The translations under genes and the position numbers were made by a program. This document shows positions 57,928-64,000 of a DNA stretch of 64,000 nt, in pieces. The stretch covers positions 620,001-684,000 of the forward strand of contig NZ_JBHTJI010000001.1 in assembly GCF_042675665.1 (NCBI RefSeq), read 5' to 3'. Every line of letters begins with the position of its first letter. The stretch's first letter is position 1. The notes beneath the pieces were generated by a model. The model searched no databases. It was given only the letters and a program-made list of their open reading frames with translations, and was not told where the DNA came from. The stretch comes from Mariniflexile jejuense. Its GTDB lineage: Bacteria; Bacteroidota; Bacteroidia; Flavobacteriales; Flavobacteriaceae.

Positions 57928-58401
57928 ATGAAAAGATTATTAATAATTGCAATAGCTTTAATCTCTATTCAAGGCATTGCTCAAGAACGAAAAGAAGGTC
58001 CAAACCGCGAACAAAGAACGCACAGAATGAGCGACCTAACACCTGAAGAAGCTGCAACTCTTCAAACAAAAAAAATGGTTTTACATTTAGATTTGAATGA
58101 GTCACAACAAAAACAAATTTATAAGTTAAATCTTGAAAATGCTATTACTAGAAACGATATGATGGCGGCTATGAAAGCTAAAAAAGAAAGTGGTTCTATG
58201 GAAAAACCTTCAAAAGAAGAACGTTTAAAAATGATGAATGCTAAGTTAGACCACCAAATTGCTACAAAAACAAAAATGAAAACCATTTTAAGCAAAGAAC
58301 AATTTGAAAAATGGGAAAAAGCACAAGAAAAAATGCATCAACGTGCAGTTGGTATGAAAAAACAAGAAGGAAAAAGAAAAGGTGATAACCAAAAGAAATA
58401 A
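57928..58401 (+). CDS. Spy/CpxP-like periplasmic protein (DUF4890-like)
   Basis: A 157-residue exported protein, signal peptide 1-18 (cut near GIAQ). The mature part is highly charged and helical, with MSDLTPEEAATLQTKKM near residue 34 and LDLNESQQKQIYKLN near 55, the LTPEE/LxLxxxQ pattern of Spy/CpxP-type and DUF4890 proteins. It may bind unfolded envelope proteins or metals. A strong terminator follows and is shared with hemL, which converges. Confidence 0.82.
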   Translation: MKRLLIIAIALISIQGIAQERKEGPNREQRTHRMSDLTPEEAATLQTKKMVLHLDLNESQQKQIYKLNLENAITRNDMMAAMKAKKESGSMEKPSKEERLKMMNAKLDHQIATKTKMKTILSKEQFEKWEKAQEKMHQRAVGMKKQEGKRKGDNQKK

Positions 58402-58435
58402 TTAAATTTAGTTTAGTTAGTTTATTTGTTTTTTG

Positions 58436-58470
58436 AAGCGCATGTTTTGGCTTACATGCGCTTTCTTTTT
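58436..58470. terminator. Bidirectional terminator between DUF4890 and hemL genes
   Basis: AAGCGCATG with CATGCGCTT around a 10-base loop, with T runs on the plus side. It lies between two convergent genes and could serve both. Confidence 0.85.
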
Positions 58471-58471
58471 T

Positions 58472-59758
58472 TTATAATGTTTTTGATACTTTTTTAATAG
58501 CTTCGATAGTAAAATCTAAATCTTCATAAGATAATGCATCAGTAATAAACCATGTTTCAAAAGCACTTGGTGCAATATAAACGCCTTCATTTAGCAAGCC
58601 ATGGAAGAATTTTTTAAAGGTTTCGTTATTTCCTTTGGCTGCTGTTTCAAAATCAATAACTGGTGCTTCATCAAAATGAACAGAAATCATAGAACCTACT
58701 CTATTTATGGTATGAGTAATATTATTTTCACTTAAAACTTTCGCTATGCCGTTGTGTAAATAAGCCGTTTTTTCAGCTAGCCTATTAAAAACTTCAGCAT
58801 CTGTATTCAATTCAGTTAACATAGCTAAACCAGCAGCCATTGCTAGCGGATTACCACTTAACGTTCCAGCTTGATATACTGGTCCTAAAGGTGCTAACTG
58901 GTTCATAATTTCATTACGAGCTGCAAATGCGCCAACGGGTAAACCACCACCAATTACTTTACCAAAACAAACAATATCTGCTTTAATATTGTAAAGTTCT
59001 TGCGCGCCACCTTTAGCTAATCGGAAACCCGTCATCACTTCATCAAAAATCAACAAAATATTATTTTCAGTACAAAGTGTTCTTAATTTATCTAAAAAAT
59101 TATCTTGTGGTGGCACACAACCCATATTACCTGCTACTGGTTCTATAATAACACAAGCAATCTCATTTTTATTAGCTTCAATTAATTGCTTAACATTTTC
59201 AATATCATTATAACGTGCTAACAAGGTATCTTTTGCTGTTCCTTGTGTTACACCAGGACTGTTAGGCGTGCCAAATGTACTTGCACCACTACCCGCTTGG
59301 ATTAAAAACGAATCGCTATGCCCATGATAACAACCAGCAAATTTGATAATTTTATCTTTTTTAGTGAAGCCTCTTGCCAAACGAACCGCACTCATACAAG
59401 CTTCTGTACCAGAGTTTACAAACCTAATTTTATCAATATTTGGCACCATTGAAACTGCTAATTCTGCAATTTGAGTTTCTATCTGGGTTGGCACTCCAAA
59501 GGAAGTTCCTTTTTTGGCTTTTTCTACTACGGCATCAACTACGGGTTTGTACGCATGACCCAAAATCATTGGTCCCCAAGAATTTATATAATCTATCAAA
59601 CGGTTACCATCTTCATCATATAAATATGCGCCTTTAGCTTCTTTTACAAAAATAGGTGTTCCACCCACGCCTTTAAATGCTCTAACGGGTGAATTAACAC
59701 CACCAGGAATCACCTTTTCGGCTTGTGCAAATAAGGCACTACTTCTTTTATAATTCAT
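58472..59758 (-). CDS. hemL: Glutamate-1-semialdehyde 2,1-aminomutase
   Basis: PLP enzyme that makes 5-aminolevulinate from glutamate-1-semialdehyde, the last step of the C5 route to heme. The 428 residues contain VNSGTEACMSAVRLARG near 115-130, the DEVMTGFR region at 239-246, and the PLP lysine K267 in CFGKVIGGG. Length is normal. It is leftward, 10 bases after the LysM glucosaminidase gene and thus probably in one operon with it, though their functions are unrelated. Confidence 0.97.
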   Translation of the reverse strand: MNYKRSSALFAQAEKVIPGGVNSPVRAFKGVGGTPIFVKEAKGAYLYDEDGNRLIDYINSWGPMILGHAYKPVVDAVVEKAKKGTSFGVPTQIETQIAELAVSMVPNIDKIRFVNSGTEACMSAVRLARGFTKKDKIIKFAGCYHGHSDSFLIQAGSGASTFGTPNSPGVTQGTAKDTLLARYNDIENVKQLIEANKNEIACVIIEPVAGNMGCVPPQDNFLDKLRTLCTENNILLIFDEVMTGFRLAKGGAQELYNIKADIVCFGKVIGGGLPVGAFAARNEIMNQLAPLGPVYQAGTLSGNPLAMAAGLAMLTELNTDAEVFNRLAEKTAYLHNGIAKVLSENNITHTINRVGSMISVHFDEAPVIDFETAAKGNNETFKKFFHGLLNEGVYIAPSAFETWFITDALSYEDLDFTIEAIKKVSKTL

Positions 59759-59768
59759 TTTTTATGCT

Positions 59769-60788
59769 TTAATTCAGGTTTACTCGAAGTGTTTGTCCAA
59801 TATTCAACGCATTATCTGTTAAGCCGTTTAATTGTTGAAGTTCTACAACCGTCATATTATATTTTTTAGAAATAGAATAAAGTGTTTCACCTTTTTCAAC
59901 TATATGAGATGCTTTTTTGGTTACCACTTTAACTGGCGATTCTTGAACTGAATTTACAACAGAAGAATTTGAACCTTTTTTTATTTTTAATTTTTGACCA
60001 ACACTTAGTTGTGTTCCAGACAAGCCATTAATGTCTTGAAGTTCTTTAACTGAAATATTAAACTTTTTAGAAATGGAATACATTGTTTCGCCTTTTTCAA
60101 CATAATACATTGAAAAATCACCTATTTCTTCTTCATACTTTACGTATTTATCACCTAAAACTTCTTCGTCGTATTTATTTAAATTGTAGCGCTCAATTAA
60201 ACCTATTAACTTATCTGGGTACTTAGGATCTGTGGCGTAACCTGCTTTTCTAAGTTCTTTTGCCCAACCTTTGTAATCTTCTTTTTTAAGTTTAAAAAGT
60301 GCCTCATAACGCGAACGTTGTGATAAAAACAGCGAATGATCTCTGAACGAATATTTTGAATCGCTATATTTTCTGAAGCATTCTTGTGCAGCATCGTCAT
60401 CATGATAAATTTTTTCTCCAGTCCATTCATGGCATTTTATACCAAAATGGTTATTGGCTTCTACTGCTAATCTTGCTTTTCCTGAACTAGATTCTAAAAT
60501 ACCTTGCGCCAATGTAATACTTGCCGGAATACCGTATAGTTGCATTTCTTCTTGAGCAATGGTTTTGAAAAGCATGATGTATTCTTCTGTAGTACCAATT
60601 TTAACCTCAACGCCATTTACAACCTCTTTAGCATTTTCATCACTGGTTGGTGTTGTTCTATGGTCTTTTTTTATTACAACCCGTTCTGTTTTTGTATTGC
60701 TAGACGTTTTCTTTTTAGTTACAGCTTTTTTAGAACCACAACTTAGCATCATACCTGCTAGTAAGCAAAAAAATAGTATTCTTATCAT
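59769..60788 (-). CDS. Glucosaminidase-domain lipoprotein with two LysM modules
   Basis: A 339-residue lipoprotein (lipobox MMLSCGS, C17). Residues about 65-215 are a glucosaminidase (PF01832, FlgJ-like) domain, with SITLAQGILESSSGKARLA near 100 carrying the expected catalytic glutamate. Two LysM domains follow, at about 228-272 and 292-337, each with YSISKKFN/YSISKKYN and LSVGQKLKI-like ends, for binding peptidoglycan. It should hydrolyse glycan strands during cell-wall turnover. It ends 5 bases before the stop of the upstream ACC-deaminase-like gene's neighbour and precedes hemL by 10 bases. Confidence 0.95.
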   Translation of the reverse strand: MIRILFFCLLAGMMLSCGSKKAVTKKKTSSNTKTERVVIKKDHRTTPTSDENAKEVVNGVEVKIGTTEEYIMLFKTIAQEEMQLYGIPASITLAQGILESSSGKARLAVEANNHFGIKCHEWTGEKIYHDDDAAQECFRKYSDSKYSFRDHSLFLSQRSRYEALFKLKKEDYKGWAKELRKAGYATDPKYPDKLIGLIERYNLNKYDEEVLGDKYVKYEEEIGDFSMYYVEKGETMYSISKKFNISVKELQDINGLSGTQLSVGQKLKIKKGSNSSVVNSVQESPVKVVTKKASHIVEKGETLYSISKKYNMTVVELQQLNGLTDNALNIGQTLRVNLN

Positions 60789-60793
60789 TTAAA

Positions 60794-61705
60794 TTACGCT
60801 ATAATTGGTAAATTTTTCTTTTTCAAAAAAGCATTCATTCCTGTAATTCCTTGTAAACCACCTGTATGAATTACTAGTATTTTTGAACCTTTTGGGAAAT
60901 AGCCTTTTTTAATTAAATCCATAATGCCAAACATCATTTTTCCTGTATAAACAGGATCTAAAGGCAAATTATGTTCTTTTTTAAACTGATTGATAAACGT
61001 TACTAATTCAGCGTTTATTTTTGCATAACCACCAAAATGATAGTCGGTTTTTAATTCCCAATTGGTTTTCATTGCAAATTTACTAATATCTTGTTGTAAA
61101 AAGTCACCTTTTAAGGCAGGAAATCCTAAAACTTGTTGACTAGGTTTTGAACAATTTATCAATCCGGAAATTGTTCCGCCTGTACCAACAGCACAACATA
61201 TATAATCAAAATCTCCATCAGTTTCATTTAAAATTTCTTCACAACCTTTTATAGCTAGTGTATTTGTTCCGCCTTCAGGAATTAGGTAAAAGTCGCCAAA
61301 CTCAATATTTAACTTTTCAATAAAATCTGGAGTTGTTTTTTCTCTATAAGCTTCTCTAGAAATAAATTTAAATTGCATACCGCATTTTTTGGCAAATTGA
61401 AGTGTTTCATTATTATTTTTAACACTATTCAACTCATCACCTCTAATAATACCAATTGTTTTAAAATCGAATAATTGACCCGCAGAAGCCACCGCTGCAA
61501 TGTGATTGGAAAATGCACCGCCAAAAGTAAGCAATGTTTTAAATCCTAAGGTTTTAGCTTCAATTAAATTATACTTTAGCTTTCTGTATTTATTGCCAGA
61601 AACAAATTGATGAATTGCATCTTCCCGTTTTACAAATAACTGTACACCTGTACTTTCAGGTAATATAATTTGCTGATTTATGCTGTTTTCAAGGTTAAAA
61701 TTCAT
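60794..61705 (-). CDS. ACC deaminase/D-cysteine desulfhydrase family PLP enzyme
   Basis: A 303-residue PLP-dependent lyase of the tryptophan-synthase-beta fold. The PLP lysine is K41 in SGNKYRKLKYN, followed by FGGAFSNHIAA near residue 63; the phosphate loop AVGTGGT lies near 175. The family covers 1-aminocyclopropane-1-carboxylate deaminases and D-cysteine desulfhydrases; the latter is more common for bacterial genes of this length without a plant host, but this is inference. It overlaps the upstream HExxH protein gene by 11 bases and precedes the LysM glucosaminidase by 5 bases. Confidence 0.9.
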   Translation of the reverse strand: MNFNLENSINQQIILPESTGVQLFVKREDAIHQFVSGNKYRKLKYNLIEAKTLGFKTLLTFGGAFSNHIAAVASAGQLFDFKTIGIIRGDELNSVKNNNETLQFAKKCGMQFKFISREAYREKTTPDFIEKLNIEFGDFYLIPEGGTNTLAIKGCEEILNETDGDFDYICCAVGTGGTISGLINCSKPSQQVLGFPALKGDFLQQDISKFAMKTNWELKTDYHFGGYAKINAELVTFINQFKKEHNLPLDPVYTGKMMFGIMDLIKKGYFPKGSKILVIHTGGLQGITGMNAFLKKKNLPIIA

Positions 61706-62033
61706 TGTTGCGAAGATACTTTAAAAAACTCCAAAGTTTGCGGTGTTTTAAATAATCTAAATTCCTTTCGTTAGCATAGGCTTCACGTTCAAACGAAATA
61801 TTTCTATAAGCTAATTGCCATTTTTTAAATTGAAGTAACCGAATAAAAAACTCGATACAATACCACAAATAAAACGGCACAATAAGTAACTCTACCTGTT
61901 GCTTTAAATGAATGCTTTCATGATTTATTAAAACCGTATCTTCTTTTAAAACTTTTGATTTTAAAAACACAAACGGATAAAAGGCTAAACCCAAATACCC
62001 TTTAGGTACTAAATATTTTGAAACAAAAATCAT
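61695..62033 (-). CDS. Small HExxH-containing membrane-associated protein
   Basis: A 112-residue protein with a HESIH motif at residues 38-42, the HExxH signature of zinc metalloproteases, flanked by two hydrophobic stretches (about 13-25 and 50-68). A later FEREAYANE near residue 82 could supply a third zinc ligand (E). This recalls a minimal M48/M56-type protease core, but it is much shorter than those families. I cannot give it a name. It overlaps the downstream PLP enzyme gene by 11 bases. Confidence 0.65.
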   Translation of the reverse strand: MIFVSKYLVPKGYLGLAFYPFVFLKSKVLKEDTVLINHESIHLKQQVELLIVPFYLWYCIEFFIRLLQFKKWQLAYRNISFEREAYANERNLDYLKHRKLWSFLKYLRNNEF

Positions 62034-62082
62034 GTTTTATACAACTCAAAATTCAATCCAAAATACATTATCTTTGTTATAC

Positions 62083-62253
62083 ATGAAAAAAATAATTCCT
62101 GTTGAAGAAGGCGATTACTACTTAACCCCAGAAGGTTACCGCTGTTTTACCGAACAATACCACCTAAAAAGAGGTTATTGCTGTGAAAGTGGTTGTAGGC
62201 ATTGTCCGTATGGATTTGATAATAAAACGAATAGCGTAAAAAACACTAATTAA
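62083..62253 (+). CDS. DUF5522 small cysteine-rich protein
   Basis: From the ATG at 62083 (MKKIIPVEEG) 56 residues; the open frame begins at 62032 but the upstream part overlaps the divergent gene. The YYLTPEGYRCFTEQYHLKRGYCC stretch is broken here as motif pieces: TPEGYRCFT, then RGYCCESGCRHCPYGF with five cysteines, a probable metal site. This fits DUF5522. A TATCTTTG box ends 7 bases before the ATG, so the mRNA may be almost leaderless. Function is unknown. Confidence 0.82.
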   Translation: MKKIIPVEEGDYYLTPEGYRCFTEQYHLKRGYCCESGCRHCPYGFDNKTNSVKNTN

Positions 62254-62337
62254 TTACAACTAACTTAAAAGTTGCTTGGTATGATTATTGATGCTAATAA
62301 ACAAAAAAAGATAATATAAACTAAAATTTTTTCTGCT

Positions 62338-62907
62338 ATGAAAACATTACTAAAAACCATACCATTTTTAGCTTTACTAATTGTGGTAACATCTTGCAGC
62401 TCTGTTAGAGTTGCTGCCGATTATGATAAGAATGCCAGTTTTAGCACCTACAAAACCTTTGCGTTTTTTAAAACTGGCATTGATAAAGCTGAAATTAGCG
62501 ATTTAGATAAACGCCGAATTTTAAGAGCCATTGAAGCTGAAATGCTTGCAAAAGGCTTTACAAAATCTGAAAATCCTGATATACTTATAAGTCTTTTTAC
62601 CAAATCGAACCAACGCGTAGATGTTTATAACAACTCTTGGGGCATGGGTGCTTGGGGCTGGGGTGGTTTTGGCCCGTGGGGTGGTGGCTTTGGTCCTGGT
62701 TGGGGTTGGGGTTGGAACCAACCAAATGTTTCAACCAGAACCGAAGGTGTTTTATTCATAGACTTAATTGATGCCAGTAAAAAAGATTTAATCTGGCAAG
62801 GTATGGGCACTGGTTACTTAACCCAAAATATGGATAAAAAAGATGCTCGTATACAAGAATTTGTTTCTAAAATAATGGAAAAATATCCTCCCGGAATGAC
62901 AAAATAA
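62338..62907 (+). CDS. DUF4136 lipoprotein with Gly/Trp-rich insert
   Basis: A 189-residue lipoprotein (lipobox VVTSCSS, cysteine at residue 20). It starts VRVAADYDKNASFSTYKTFAF, typical of DUF4136, with the ending of the domain near YPPGMTK. Between them, at about 100-130, is a glycine- and tryptophan-rich insert (GWGGFGPWGGGFGPGWGWGW) of the kind common in Bacteroidota members. The role is unknown; surface exposure or association with membranes is plausible. A terminator follows. Confidence 0.85.
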   Translation: MKTLLKTIPFLALLIVVTSCSSVRVAADYDKNASFSTYKTFAFFKTGIDKAEISDLDKRRILRAIEAEMLAKGFTKSENPDILISLFTKSNQRVDVYNNSWGMGAWGWGGFGPWGGGFGPGWGWGWNQPNVSTRTEGVLFIDLIDASKKDLIWQGMGTGYLTQNMDKKDARIQEFVSKIMEKYPPGMTK

Positions 62908-62914
62908 AATAGTT

Positions 62915-62947
62915 TTAAAAAAGCAACTTGAAAGAGTTGCTTTTTTA
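62915..62947 (+). terminator. Terminator after the DUF4136 gene
   Basis: AAAAGCAACT pairs with AGTTGCTTTT around a 6-base loop, followed by T. It starts 8 bases after the stop codon. Confidence 0.88.
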
Positions 62948-63019
62948 TTTAACATCACTTTATAAAAGCTTACTTATAGAATTTGTATTTTTACTAAAAC
63001 ACATATTACGTATCATTTT

Positions 63020-64000
63020 ATGCTTAATTCTATAGAAACTAATCCTATTTTAAATCGCTTACCTAAGCATTTGCTTCAGTTTATAAAGCCTCAAAATTAT
63101 GATACTTATTCGGCTATAGACCAAGCTGTTTGGCGTTATGTGATGCGTAAAAATGTTGATTTTTTAAAAACTGTTGCCCATAAATCGTATGTAGACGGGT
63201 TAAAACAAACGGGTATTTCTGTAGATAGCATCCCGAATATGTACGGTATGAACCGTATTTTAAAAGATATTGGTTGGGCAGCTGTGGCAGTTGATGGATT
63301 TATTCCACCTAATGCGTTTATGGAGTTTCAAGCCTACAACGTTTTGGTAATAGCTAGCGATATTAGACAATTAGAACATATTGAATACACACCAGCGCCC
63401 GATATTATACACGAAGGCGCAGGACATGCTCCTATAATTGCAAACCCAGAATATGCCGAATATTTGCGCAGGTTTGGAGAAATTGGTTGTAAAGCCATTT
63501 CATCTGCTAAAGATTACGAATTGTATGAAGCTGTTAGACATTTATCAATTATTAAAGAAGCTCCAAATTCTAGTGAAGCAGCTATCACTTCTGCAGAAAA
63601 TAAAGTTGAAGACTTACAAAATAACATGGGTAAACCAAGTGAAATGGCTCTCATTAGAAACCTACATTGGTGGACCGTTGAATATGGGTTAATTGGCGCT
63701 TTGGAAAACCCAAAAATTTACGGTGCTGGTTTACTTTCATCTATTGGAGAAAGTGCTTGGTGCATGACGAATGCCGTTAAAAAACTACCCTACACTATTG
63801 AAGCTGCTTTTAAAAATTTCGATATAACAAAACCACAACCGCAACTATTTGTAACACCCAATTTCGCTCATTTAAGCTTAATTTTAGAAGAATTTGCAAA
63901 CACCATGGCACTTCGAAAAGGTGGACTTTCTGGTATTGAAAAATTAATCGCATCAAAAGCTTTAGGCACCATTGAGTTAAGTACGGGACTTCAAATTTCT
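63020..64000 (+). CDS. Aromatic amino acid hydroxylase (PheH-like), 3' end cut by the window
   Basis: The first 327 codons of a gene that continues beyond the window; its reading frame, starting at the ATG at 63020, is open to the last base. The protein matches iron- and pterin-dependent aromatic amino acid hydroxylases: HEGAGHAP gives iron ligands H131 and H136, and GEIG with a glutamate lies near residue 157. Such enzymes convert phenylalanine to tyrosine. Bacteroidota have a long version (about 580 residues) with a C-terminal extra region, so roughly half should be outside this window. The frame at 63438-63692 in another phase is a shadow. Confidence 0.93.
   Translation, partial: MLNSIETNPILNRLPKHLLQFIKPQNYDTYSAIDQAVWRYVMRKNVDFLKTVAHKSYVDGLKQTGISVDSIPNMYGMNRILKDIGWAAVAVDGFIPPNAFMEFQAYNVLVIASDIRQLEHIEYTPAPDIIHEGAGHAPIIANPEYAEYLRRFGEIGCKAISSAKDYELYEAVRHLSIIKEAPNSSEAAITSAENKVEDLQNNMGKPSEMALIRNLHWWTVEYGLIGALENPKIYGAGLLSSIGESAWCMTNAVKKLPYTIEAAFKNFDITKPQPQLFVTPNFAHLSLILEEFANTMALRKGGLSGIEKLIASKALGTIELSTGLQIS

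Noticed and set aside
63438..63692. An 84-codon frame near the right edge
   Set aside because: It is a shadow of the aromatic amino acid hydroxylase gene, which reads in another phase from 63020 to the window end.

Overview
The window looks like chromosomal DNA of a low-GC marine-type member of the Bacteroidota, most likely family Flavobacteriaceae. The signs are: many lipoproteins and outer-membrane barrels of Bacteroidota-only families (DUF4270, DUF4249, DUF6268, Porin_10-like), a type IX secretion (T9SS) C-terminal sorting domain, a TonB receptor with a carboxypeptidase-like N-terminal domain, monomeric isocitrate dehydrogenase, TAnnTTTG promoter boxes, and almost no Shine-Dalgarno sequences. 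Nearly all of it is core genome. I see no prophage, insertion sequence or CRISPR array.

Layout. 1-11.6 kb: an acetyltransferase, ribD, small metabolic genes, dnaA, a low-molecular-weight phosphatase, a secreted sugar-dehydrogenase-like protein, and a leftward dapF-GNAT-mltG-DUF2279 operon beside a lysozyme-fold protein. 11.65-12.14 kb: a non-coding segment with a 14-unit heptamer array and a structured element in front of htrA. 12-16 kb: htrA, a long gap gene, and a membrane/coiled-coil protein. 16.0-16.65 kb: a single orphan membrane-protein gene bracketed by repeats. 16.6-20.9 kb: a leftward LytS/LytTR two-component system with DUF4907, Kelch and DUF6268 envelope genes. 21-24.8 kb: DUF4270, an outer-membrane protein, trmD, rplS. 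24.87-25.68 kb: a long unexplained non-coding stretch ending in a terminator. 25.7-32.7 kb: icd, a TonB receptor/DUF4249 pair, murQ, DinB. 32.8-35.3 kb: a Pif1/RecD-like helicase. 35.4-41.2 kb: a complete leftward rRNA operon (16S, tRNA-Ile, tRNA-Ala, 23S, 5S) with three tandem promoters, two boxA-like sites and a terminator. 41.5-50.5 kb: porin, rnhB, a large lipoprotein, a nucleoid-associated protein, and a second repeat-bracketed orphan gene. 50.6-64 kb: lipB, an overlooked YqaE/Pmp3-type gene, lysS, a hybrid histidine kinase, hemL, LysM glucosaminidase, an ACC-deaminase-like gene, and the start of an aromatic amino acid hydroxylase cut by the window end.

The most unusual signals are not ordinary genes. 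(1) Two unrelated orphan genes (16067-16519 and 49821-50522) share the same flanks: a 14-nt left box and a right repeat about 80% identical over 75 nt, with a hairpin and a terminal GTTAAAC. They look like two units of a dispersed single-gene cassette family. (2) Degenerate arrays with an exact 7-bp period, each with a different heptamer, occur at six or more intergenic loci. Several sit directly upstream of promoter boxes or between rRNA operon parts. (3) Three near-identical promoters stand in tandem before the 16S gene. (4) An 85-nt structured element closed by GCGTTA/TAACGC lies upstream of htrA. All alignments and structures here were done by eye.
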